A stretch of DNA of 64,000 bases, from assembly GCA_000727475.1 (NCBI GenBank), contig KL647289.1, positions 5,460,019 to 5,524,018 on the forward strand. The letters run 5' to 3'. The position numbers were made by a program, and so were the translations under genes. Origin of the DNA: Sarcocystis neurona. Taxonomy: Eukaryota > Apicomplexa > Conoidasida > Eucoccidiorida > Sarcocystidae. Every line of letters starts with the position of its first letter. Positions within the stretch are counted from its first letter, which is position 1. This document shows positions 1-11,600 of this stretch, one piece after another. The notes below the pieces were generated by a model. That model was not told the DNA's origin and made no database searches. It worked only from the letters and a program-made list of their open reading frames with translations.

Positions 1-825
1 TGCAGCATCTTGTATTCCAACGGCAGCTACAGATGCGCCCCTGCAGTCGTTTCAATTGCTGCGGTGTTGCTACAGCGGCTGCTGCTTCTTCAGTGCGCCG
101 CTATTGCTTCTTTTTCCGCGTGTGCTGCTGCTGCTTCTTCTTTCGTACCTGCTGCTGCCGCTGCTGCTTCTCCACAGTCGTCGTCTGCTGCTGCTGCTCC
201 TTGTGCATGTGCAGTTGGCGATGCTTGACTGCTGCTGCTGCTGTTGCTGCCTCGTCTACTGCTCTGTCTCGAGCGTGTCCTGTTGTTGGTGCTGCAGGAT
301 CTGTCGCTGCTGCTGCTCTTGCTTCCTCGAGAACTGCTGCTGCCGCTTATTTGCTGCTGCGGCTGCCTCTGCCTAAGGGGCGGGTACCGCGTGCGTCCTT
401 CCCGCTGATGCTGCTGCTGTTCCGTCAGCTGCTGCTCTTGCTGCTTGATGCGTGACTTGCTGGTGCGGCATCTGTTTCTGTTGCTTGCGTCTTCCCTCGA
501 GAGTTGCTGCTGCCGCTTCTTGTGCTCTGCTTCTGTGAGGTTCCGGCTCTTCGCTGTCTTCCCCGGCCGAGCGGTGTCGCTCCTTCTTCTTCGCCAGTCA
601 TTGCTTCTTCACCGGGTGAAGGTGCTGGCCGTTCTGCTGGTGTTGCTGCGTCAGCTGGTGACGCTTCTCCCCGGCCCTCCTGCTGCATTCCTTGTCTCTG
701 CTGACTGTGTCGACCTCTTGCAGCTGCCGCCTCCGACGTCGCTGTTCTTTTTGCCGCTGCCGCTACTGCGTCTTCTTTTTCTGTTGAGACTGGTGCTGCC
801 GTTTACTTTTTCCCTTGCCCTGCAG
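1..825. repeat. CTG-rich low-complexity region, no supported exon
   Basis: The plus strand is dominated by CTG and related CTT/CTC triplets, giving Leu, Cys or Ala runs in the three forward frames. No conserved protein was recognised. The block ends in a pyrimidine-rich stretch and TGCAG at 821-825, a plausible 3' splice site for the exon that follows, so it is read as intron or upstream sequence of the first gene. Confidence 0.5.
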
Positions 826-1318
826 ATAAGGAAGCACTCGCCTATGTGGCTGAATCTGCGTGGCTGCCAGTATCCGACGAGACGAGCAATAGCAGCAGTG
901 CAGCCACAGCAGCAGCTACGACGTGGCCGCAAGAGCAACGAAGAAAGAGGGGAAGGAGGAGGAGGAGCTGCAGGTGGAGGAGAAGACTTGCTGTCGTTTT
1001 TCGCAGCGATGAGCCAGGGCAGCGGCAGCTGCAGCGTGAGCAACCAGTGGCCAAGCAGCAGCGCCCAGCAGCAGGAGGCTGATGCGTCTGCAGCTGGAGC
1101 AGCAGCAGCAAAGGCAGCAGAAATAGAAGAAGAAGAGGAAGAAGACGAAGAAGAGGACGAAGAAGAGGTCGAAGAAGAGGAAGAAGAGGGCAATGTTTTA
1201 ACGCGAGAAGAAGAAGAAGATTGCCAAGCGTGGCTGCAGGAGCTTTTCGACGGACTCAAGAGACGAGACTACTTGAAGCCTCACTATACCTGGATGGTTA
1301 CTGCCGTCTCTTCTCTCG
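826..1318 (+). CDS. Candidate exon a, upstream part of FtsJ-like gene
   Basis: The open frame carries an Ala/Gln-rich part, a long Glu/Asp-rich acidic tract (about 1126-1190) and then a normal-looking segment, DCQAWLQELFDGLKRRDYL. It ends at a donor, CTCG|GTATGC, in phase 1. An in-frame ATG lies at 1009. The 5' boundary is uncertain; TGCAG at 821-825 is one acceptor choice. I do not recognise the domain. Confidence 0.45.
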
Positions 1319-3744
1319 GTATGCCTGTGTCTGTGTCCGGCTGCTGCTCCAGAGGGAGACGGAGACGGGGCACGACGAGACACGGAGACGCTGCCACAGT
1401 GGCGGCGAGAGGGAGACAGACAAAGAGACTCAGCGACAAAGAGACAGAGAGCCGGGAAGAGAGATAGATAGGACTGTCAACAAACCGGAATGATAGTGGT
1501 GTTGGCTAGCGCCCCGTGTTCTGCTGCTGCTGTGCTGCTCTAGCCTTGCTGCCGGCTGCTGCTTCAAATCTGGCTTTCTCGTCCTACTCGTCTTGCTGCT
1601 TCGCTGCTGTCGCTGCTGCTGTCGCTGCTGCTCTGCTGCTGCCGCTGCTGCCCTGCTGCTCGGCTGCCGCTCCGGTGTTGCTGCTGTGCCGTTGCTGCTG
1701 ATCTGCTGCAGATGCGGTCAGGGATCCTTTCTCTTTGCAGCGGCCATTCGGCTGCCGCTGCCGCTGACGCTGCTGCGACTGCTTTCCTGCTGCCGCACGC
1801 CCACGCCCCGAGCTACCGTGCTGCCCCTGCGCTTGCGGGTGCTGCTGTTCCCGTATATGTGTACCACGTGATGCTGCCGTGACAGCCGATGCAGCTTCCA
1901 CGTCATAGAGCGCGCTGCTGCTGTCTGGGAGCGGTGCTGCTGCTGTTTTGGCGGTGGCCTGCTGCTGTATCTGCTCCGTGGCTGCACCTGTTGTTCACGT
2001 AGTGCTGCTGCTGCTGCTGCGGTTACACCTACGCTGCTGCTGCTGCTGCGGTTACACCTACGCTGCTGCTGCTGCAAGCTCATTCTTCTGCTGCTGCTGC
2101 CGCCGTTGTTGTATGTGTTGACTGCTGCCGCTGGCGTGCATGTGTGTGCTGCAGCCCCGTGCGACGTCCAGCTCTCTCGTTTCGCTGACGACCATATGCT
2201 GGCGGTGCTCATGGAAAAGCGCCTACAGCTGGAGTTTTTCGTGCCGTGTAAGAAACAGCAGCAGAAGGGAGACCAGCAGCGGCGCCGCAGTAGTATGAGC
2301 CGCAGCAGCGACAGCAGTAGCAGCGGCAAAAACGCAGCTGTAGTGGTTGCAGCAGCAGCAGCAGGACCCGCTGGACAGGAGTCGCCGCAGCAACAGAACC
2401 AATAGCAGCAGGAGCAGCAGCAGCAGGGGCAGCAGCAGCAGGAGCAGCAGCGACAGCAGCGGCGGAGGTCGACGCACGCTGCGCGCTACAACGGCACGAG
2501 CATGAGAAGCAGAAATAGCAGTGGCTGTTCATATGGTACTGCTAACATCCAGCACTCTACTGCTTCGTATCATCCGCAGCTTCGAAGAAGCAGCAGCACG
2601 TTCACGAACAGCAGCACCGGAAGTATACCGAGGCGTTTGTCTCTACTGCAACTCTGTCTCCCCTATAACTATCCATGCTGTTACGTATAGCGATGTGGCA
2701 GACTTCCTTGCTACCTCGCATTATATATATATATATATATAAAGAGAGATATAGACAGGTAGATAGATAGGTAGATAGATAGATAGAAAAGTAAATGCGA
2801 TATGCACATATGTATATATATATAGTGCCTGTTCGTTTGTCGTGGTGTATGTGGTTGCTGCTGTGTTTCTTTCTATCTAGCAATGTACACGCCGCTGCTG
2901 CTACTGCTCCTGGCTGCTACTTGTTATCGCATCCTTTTTGCAGCGGCTCCTCTGCTCCTTGTGGATGCTATCACTGTGCCGCCACAGCTGGTGCTGCCCT
3001 GCTATTGCTGCTGCGCCGCGGCTACGGCTTATCTACTGCTGCTGCCGCACTGCGACTACGGCTCTGCCGCTGCTGCTGCGGTGCCAGTACGGTTCTGCTC
3101 CTGCTGCCGCGCTACTTATACGACTCTGCTGCTGCTGCGCTGCTGCAGCGGCTCTAGATCAGCTGCTGCTCTTTCACTGCTGCTGCTGCTCTGTTGCTGA
3201 TCCGGTACCGCAGGGCAGCTGTGCACTGGTGCTGCTTCTTTGCTCCTGTTCATGCTCTGCTGCCGTTTGTGCTTTGCTCCTATTCCTCATTTGCTGCTAC
3301 TCTTGCTGTAGCTGCCTCTCTGCTGCTGCCGGTGCTGCTTCTTTACTGCTGGTCCTGCTGCTGCAGCGCTGCTGCTTGGCGTGCCGCTGCTTCACCAGCC
3401 GATGCTTCCCGTGCCGCTGCTTTGCCTGCCGCTGCTTTGCCAGCCGCTACTTTACCTGTCGCTGCTTCACGTGCTGGTACTTCTTTTTCCGTGCGTTCCT
3501 GCTGTTCCTTTGCAGACTTTCCTGCTGATCTGCTGGAAGTGGAGAGCCATCGAGCAGCAGCAGCAGCAGGAGCAGCTGCGATGGTTGACAGCAGGGAGCC
3601 TCGACAGCAGCAGCAGAAGACGGAATTTCCTTTGCTGCCTTCTGCAGAAGCTGTAGATTTGTGTTTCTGCCTGCTGCTGCTGTGCCCTGCTGCGCGCGCT
3701 GCCCTTCGGCGACGAAAACGCAGTGCGCAGCAGCAGAGCAGCAA

Positions 3745-3791
<47 letters not shown>

Positions 3792-6700
3792 ACAGCAGCA
3801 GCAGCAACAGCAGCAGCAACAGCAGCAGCAGAGAGGCGGCTGCACGGTTCGCGAGGCAGGGGCAGCAGCGGCAGCGGTGGGCAACACAGCGACCCCGCCG
3901 AAAGACGTGGCAGGCGGCTCTGCAGCAGCAGTACCCGTTCTTCGTGGAGCTGAGTAGCCGTGGCAGCAACCCCGCCTGCTCCAGCAGCAGCAGCAACAGC
4001 AGCAGAAGTGAGACAGCGCATCAGCTGCGCCTCGGCAGTGCGTGCGACGTGCTCCTTCATGGGGGCTGCTGCGGCCTGCGAATGGAGAATCTTCCTCCTT
4101 TCTCTTCCTCGCGCGGCCACAGCGGCAGCAGCAGCAGCGAGAGCAGCTACGGAGACGCAGCAGCGCGCACTGTGGGACAGCGCATCTTTGACGAAGATGC
4201 ATTCCCGCGTCCCCAGCCCTGGCAGCAGCAGCAACAGCAGCAGCAGGGGGAGAACGTGGTCAACGTCCTGGAAGCATATACATCAGGAATCAACAGCAAA
4301 GAGCTGTGCAAGGTAAAACAGATGCAGTAGTTCTCGGCGCCCTTGGCTCTCTGCTCTGCAGCAACATTTTCACACGTACTCCATGTATCAATACATATAT
4401 ATATTAGTGTATGTATCCATGTATATATGTCTATAAACGAATTAGTCTTTCTTCAAGTAGGAGTTGTGGATCACCTTATCGTGTTTGGCTCTACGCGATA
4501 TTACTATTCACGCGTCTATATATAAATATATATACATACATATATAGAGGACTGCATATGTGTACATGCTCCTAGGTGTGTGTAAGCGGTACCACCTGTG
4601 TAGACGTATCTCTCTGTGTCTCTCTTTTTCTGTGGATGTGTATACGCCCACTCGTTCGCTGAATCTATGCAAACACACACTCACACAGACATATATATAT
4701 ATATATATGTATTGACAGAGACATAAACGTATATATATATATGTACACGTGTGTGCCTGTGTCTGGTTTTGGCTGGTCCGTATTGATGTGTGTATCCGTA
4801 TATCACGGGCTTTGCTTGGCCGCATTTTTTTCTCTCCGTCTCTTCGTGTGTCTGTGTGTTACCTTCCTCGGTCTGTCTTCTTCGCATGTGTCTCTATGAA
4901 TTTTCTCCACGTCTATAGCGCTTAGATATGTGTGCGCGCTAGCGAGTTTGTCTCTCCGTCGACGGTTATATAGAGAAAGATGTGTACGGCCACGTCACTT
5001 CCTCCTGCGTTGTGTGCGTACACAACTTCGTATACATACGTGTACCTCTCTATAAGTTTCTCGAGAGAAATACGCAAACGCGTAGTCGTCTGCACTTCTT
5101 GCTTCGCGATTAATAGTCGTACTTACATGCAGTTGTAGATCTACACAGACATAGAGGTACACACGGATATTCTCCATATGCTTGATTTGGGCCTGTAGTG
5201 CCGTAGTTTCTACAGAAAGAAACACACACGTTAAGACTGCGTAGACCACACTTACTTCCATACGGCAGTCGAAGGATAAGAATTTCCACACATGTATATA
5301 TATATATATATGTGTTGTATATATATATATGTTGTGTGTATATATATATATGTATATATATGCGGACACATATATATCTCTCGGACGGCTTCTCTGGGCT
5401 TGTGGTGCCCGAGTGTCTGTAGAAAGAGAAACACAGGGAAACTGCATAGACTACGCTCACTTGTGTACGAGGGTCTATTGATAAAAATATTCGCTTGTGT
5501 GTATACATATACATGTATATATATATATATGTATCCACACAGACATACATACACATGTATATCTTGTAGACGGTTTCTTTGGGGTGATGTTGTCCCCGTG
5601 GGAAGGAGTTGAAGAAAAGACAAGGAGGCGCGGGGGACGTTGAAAAGCGGGCGTTTTGCTCCTCTCGACGTGGGGACAATACATCGCACAGAGTTCCTTC
5701 CCGTAGCCCTTCCGGCGTACACACTTCCAAGCCAGAAGTTGTGCCTCTTTTTGCTGCTGCTGCTGCTTCTGTCTTCCTGTTCACTGCTGTTGCTGCTGTC
5801 CTCCTCGTGTTTCGGCTGCTGCTGCTGGTGCGGGGCCTTGCGCAGCGTGTGCAGTTGCTGACGCGTCGCCATGCAGCAGCCGCGGCAGCCGTCGCCGCTC
5901 TTCCTCCCGGGGGAGAAGAGGAGGAAGAAGCAGCAGCGGCAGAAAAAGTGCCGTTGGTCTACGCAGATGTGACGGGACTGGAGCAGCTGCATGCGCAGGC
6001 GAGGGCCTTTTCTTCTTCGTCTTTCTCGCCGAATAGAACAAGCGGCCGTTTCACCACGGCACACTTCGTAGAGATCACGCAGGCAGAGATGGGCAGTGCC
6101 GTGCTCCTCGCTGCCCAAGTCCTGCAGGTGAGCAACGGAGATGCCGGAGTTGGAAAGTTCCTGTCCAGCCTTCTCCCGGCTCCTTCAGGAACGTCCCTTT
6201 CTTCTTCTTCTTCGCCGTTTTCTCCGCGTCCCTTTCTGTCCCTCCCAGACGTCGTTGAAAGCGCGAATGGCGCGTACGCACATCGTTGCTGCCGTCCTCC
6301 TTTTGCGTCTCCCTTCTCATCTGCTCGTCCTTCTGCGCCGCCCCGTTGTTGTCCGTCTCGTCTTTGTTCTGCTGAACTGGCCCTTCCCCAGGTCTTCTTT
6401 TTTGTCCTTTCTTCGGTTTCCTTTCTGTCGCGTTTCTTCTCTGCTTCCCGCTGCGACACGTGGTGCAGCAGCTGCTGCTGTCACCCCCGCGTGCCGCGCT
6501 GTCCGTTGCTTACTTCTCTTTACCCCCGTGCCTTTCTTCCCCGCCTTTCTCCCTGCGCGTATACGACGTGCGTCGGTGTCCCTATCTTTTGCCGAATATC
6601 TGCGTGGGAGTATTTGTGTGTCCTGCGGACTGACGCGGGGGGCGAGACCGGTTGGTGGACGTGGTGGGTGGACGAGTCGGCCCCACGTGCCAAGATGGCG

Positions 6701-7081
6701 GACAGGGACCGGTATATTTGTTTGCACATATATGTGTGTATAGGAGGAGGCCTGTCTGCATATGTATATGAACATACAAAAGCATGCACGAAAGGTAGAA
6801 AGAGGTGCCCCTTGCTCTCCTTCTCTACACCTACATACGACATATATACAAAAGTCTGTATATTCACGTCCACACATATATATATTTTAAGAGAGATACA
6901 CAAGGAGCAAGATCTCTCTCTTACTCTCCATGGATAACTGTGTGTACCTATGTATATACGTACGTGGAAATGAATGCGTAGGAGCATCTCCCCCATATAT
7001 ACACATATATATAATGCAGATACATGTTTGTATATATATGCAGGTGGATAGCATGGTCGTAGGTTCGTATATGTATACCTA

Positions 7082-7118
<37 letters not shown>

Positions 7119-7388
7119 GTAGAGATCTCTTTCTTCTCTCTCTCGTNNNNNNNNNNNNNNNNNNNNNNNNNNNNNNNNNNNNNNNNNNNNNNNNNNNNNN
7201 NNNNNNNNNNNNNNNNNNNNNNNNNNNNNNNNNNNNNNNNNNNNNNNNNNNNNNNNNNNNNNNNNNNNNNNNNNNNNNNNNNNNNNNNNNNNNNNNNNNN
7301 NNNNNNNNNNNNNNNNNNNNNNNNNNNNNNNNNNNNNNNNNNNNNNNNNNNNNNNNNNNNNNNNNNNNNNNNNNNNNNNNNTACTACC

Positions 7389-7425
<37 letters not shown>

Positions 7426-8213
7426 TAGGAAGATCTCTGTCTTTCTCTCTCTCTACGTGTATATATATGTATGTGTACGTATGTATATATATGTGTAGGT
7501 AGATAGATAGGAGAATCTGTCTCCCTATCTCTCTCTATGTATATGTGTACCTATATATATAAATTAATGTATATTTTTCTCCCTATCTCTATGTATGTGT
7601 GTACCTATATGTATATATATATATGTGTATGTGTCTCGCTGTCTCTCTCTCGATGTGTGTGTGTATCGAGGTGTATGCATATATATCTATATTTTTATAT
7701 GTCTCGCTCCCTGTCTCTCTCTATGTGTATAAATGTACCTATATATATATATATATCTATATTTATATATGTTTCGCTATCTGCCTCTGTTTCCGTGTAC
7801 GTGTACATATATATATATATATATATGTATTCACGCTGTCTACAGTAGTAACGCACATAACGGCACTGCCATGACTTTCCCTCTCAATTTTTTGCGGCCC
7901 CTTCACCCGGTGGAAGAGAGGGAGGAGGGACTTTTACATACGTACGCACACGTTTGCACATCAAATACATATATTCCTACGCGCGCTGTATGTATACATA
8001 GACGTATATTCATGTCTCCCTCCGTATACATATATATGTGATCAGTATCAATAAACATACGTCTGTGCTCATATATACATATAGCTATGTACCCTGCAAT
8101 ATTCGTACACACAAATATACATATATATATATATATATATACATACACATAATTCTATATGTGTGTACATATATTCCTTTATGTATGCACATATGTGTTC
8201 ACACAACTCTGCT

Positions 8214-8245
<32 letters not shown>

Positions 8246-8583
8246 TTTACGTAATTCTATGTGTACGCGCGTACTGCGCAACCCCAACGTGTCTTGCAGG
8301 CCGGGCAGTCACCGAAGACGGTGACGACCGCGTACACATAACTACACACGTACCCATCCAGGTCTACTCACGTACATATATATAAAGTGGGACGCGCCTT
8401 TTTCTATATAATATATACATATATATATATATGTATATGAAACTGGTGTGCCACTCTCTGTATACTATAGACATATATATATATGTATATATATACACAC
8501 ATATATTTAATACGGGTACGCGTCTCTCTCTATAATATATATATAAAATATATATCAAACTGGTGTGCGTCTCTCTTTACAAC

Positions 8584-8617
<34 letters not shown>

Positions 8618-11600
8618 CGAGAGAGACAGAGACATATATATATATATATATAGATTGCTAAGCGCCTCTCTATATATAATACATATAAGGTGGTGTGCGC
8701 CTCTGTTTACAATATACGTACATACATATAAACCCGTGTGTGCGTCTCTCTCTATCCTCTGTGTCTATGTGTATATGTACGTGTATGTAAAGTTGTATGC
8801 CGTCTTTGAAGCTCATATGACATGTTTGCTTTGCGCTTATTCTTTTTTTCAGACGCTGACTATTTTGGGAGAAGGAGGAGATCTGGTCCTGCGCATGCAT
8901 GGGGCTTACACTCGATTTACTGCGTCGCTGCTGTTTCTGCTGGCGTCGTGTTTCTCGAATTCTGCGTTGTATGTGCCTCCCTCTTTGCCCGTGTGGAAGA
9001 ACCAGAGATTCTTCGTTGGGCACTCGCTGCTGGGGACGCCTGCGCAGCACGTGAGAGCTGCTGTTGCTGCCGTCTGGGACCGCCTGGTCGAGCTGCAGCA
9101 GAAGACGCAGCAGGCTGCCCAGGCGGCGGCAAAAGCAGCAGCAACAGGGCAGCCGCAGACAGAGGCAGCGACTACGCGTCTGCATCCCGCTCCTTCGCCT
9201 GTCCCTCCTCCCACTTTCGAACCTGCTGCGGCCGAGGGGTCGGCTGCTGCTGCTGCTGCGGCGTTGTGCATGCGTGCGAACTGGAGCGCTGAGGCGTGGG
9301 TTCTGTGCCAGTGTCTCACCGCCAAACTTTTCACTGGGCAGCCTCTTGCTGGGTACGCACATGCCAACAGAAATAAGACTCTCTTTTGCGAGGACCTCAT
9401 AAAAGTTGATGTGTTCTCTTGGACTTCCGCAGGTTGACAAATGACGATCGCCCCCTGCTAGTCGACGTTTACGTTGCTCGCACTGTATATATTCGTGTGT
9501 GTAGTATGTACTACGTTGGTGTATTTGTAAGTAGACACGTACGCAAAAGAACAGCACCTGGCTTGCGACGGGTATTTGTAAATATCTATGCATCTCCCTG
9601 TTGATCTACCGGGGTGTGTATCCAGGCATAAAAACCACTTGTCTGCGTGCTTTTCTTGAAGAACAGTGTCCTGCCCACCTATCCATCCGTCTATATATAC
9701 ATATATATATATGTGTATGTGTCAATATATATATATATATATACATATACGCGAACTATTTGTATATGTGTGGATATATATATATATATATGTATTTGTG
9801 CATGCATGAATGTATGTGTATATATGTATGTATGTGTGTGTGTATGTGCGTGTGTCCGTATGAATGTGCAATAGGTATGCGTCGATGTGTGTGTATGTAT
9901 GTATGCATGAATGCCTGGCTGTCTTCATCTATGCATGTTTGTATGTATGTATATACGTATATATTTATACGTATTGCACGCCAGAAGCCCACCGAAAAAG
10001 TACAGATTTGCTCTGCGTGGAGCTAGTGTTGCTTCAAATGTAGGCGTGCATCCGTCTAGGTACGTATGCATATATAAGCACGTAAGTACATTGGTGTGTA
10101 CACACATATACATATATATATATATGTTCTGGGTGAGTGAGACACAAGTCTACTCCACTATGGCTTGCTTAAAAATTCCCTTTTACCGGTGTCGTGCAGG
10201 TATGTATATGTGTGTGTTCACATATGCGTTCCTGTTTGTCGAATAATATTCATTCCTTTCTGTACATCTCTGGGTGGACTTTGTGCGTGCGTCCCTGCAG
10301 GACTTGGTGAAGACTGCGATGCTTCTTGGCACCACATGTGTGTATCTATATATATGTATATCTACGTGTGTATAGATAGATATGCACACGTATAGATACA
10401 AATGCATATATGCATATATATATATACATGCATATTTAAGTACGTGTCTGTTTGTGGTGTACTGTCACGTATGTATGCCTATACACGTATGTGTGTACCC
10501 AGGTGGCCAGTACGTACGTAAGTGTGTATCGGACGTCTGTGCAGGAATGAATTTATGGCAACACCTCTGCGTATGGATGTGCGCACAGGGTCTACGTACG
10601 TCGTGGAGATTTTGGCATGCGTCTGGACACATCTGTGCATGCGAATACGTCTGTCTGCGTGTATTTGTCTGGCCCTGTAGAGGTTGTCAGCTTCATACGT
10701 ACTTGCTATCATTTGCTGGGATACCTTGCTTTTGCCAGATTATACTCTTCCCTGCTGCGCGCTGTCCCTGCCAGCGTATACGCTGACGAACCTACGTATG
10801 TGTATATGTATAGTACATAGAGGTGTGTATGCTTGTCTGGGAGACAGAGCCGGAAGATCCATTAGCGGCATCACTGATTCGTTCAACGTCTGCACATATA
10901 CATAACTGTGTGTCACCACCTGTTCCCGTGCGGCGAGGCAAAAAAGTTCTCGAAGAATCGACTTTATCTTCGTTGAAGTATGTCTATCACTTTCTTGCAG
11001 CTGGCTACGCAGAGCCAACAACACGTTTCTAGAAGCGCAAATTCGCGATGTAACGCGACGTCTTCATTTCTTCAACTGCGCTTTTCAAGCAGCAGCAGCA
11101 ACCCGAGCTGCAGCACGAAGAGGAAAAGGTGCGGCAGCAGGGTGTGAACAGGAAGTTATCCGAGGGGAGGCGCGCGTAGCGTCAGTGGAGAAGGCAATGC
11201 ACTTGCGAAGAGATCCGGTCGAGAGGCTGCGTATCTGCGTCTTCTTCTTGCAGCGCCAAGGTGTCAGCGGTATGTAATGGAAAGCCACCAAAATTGATAC
11301 CTTCTTCGCCTGTCGAATAGGGTATCGAGCACTTCTAGTTTACACTTTCTCCCCAATTTGTAGACAAGGAGCAAGTTCTTCCTCCGACTAAGCTCACGGA
11401 GCTCCACATAGAGACGCCTGGACATATATATGTATATATACATGCATGTATATGTGTACACATTTATACGTGTGTGCTTTTACATATAATAGTGTATGTG
11501 TACATGCACGTACTTATTTAAAGACCGAGCTGCATACACAGCTGGATAGAGAGCGACGAGCAAGTCCTCTCCTCGACTATACAGTCGACGGTGCTTCCTG

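Larger units (their letters stand above)
6128..8852 (+). repeat. Long intron with assembly gap
   Basis: A GT-AG interval joining exons e and f in phase 0. It opens with a pyrimidine-rich section (6170-6600), continues with TATATG/CTCT repeats, contains a run of N, and then a degenerate repeat at 8380-8760 whose anchors (ACTGGTGTGCGTCTCTCT-like) recur about seven times. It ends TTCTTTTTTTCAG. No coding segment was recognised. Confidence 0.6.

Noticed and set aside
1..4300. Many long open frames on both strands rich in Leu, Cys, Ala, Ser or Gln
   Set aside because: CTG and CAG arrays contain no stop in most frames, so length is not evidence; only segments with splice phase and mixed composition were kept.
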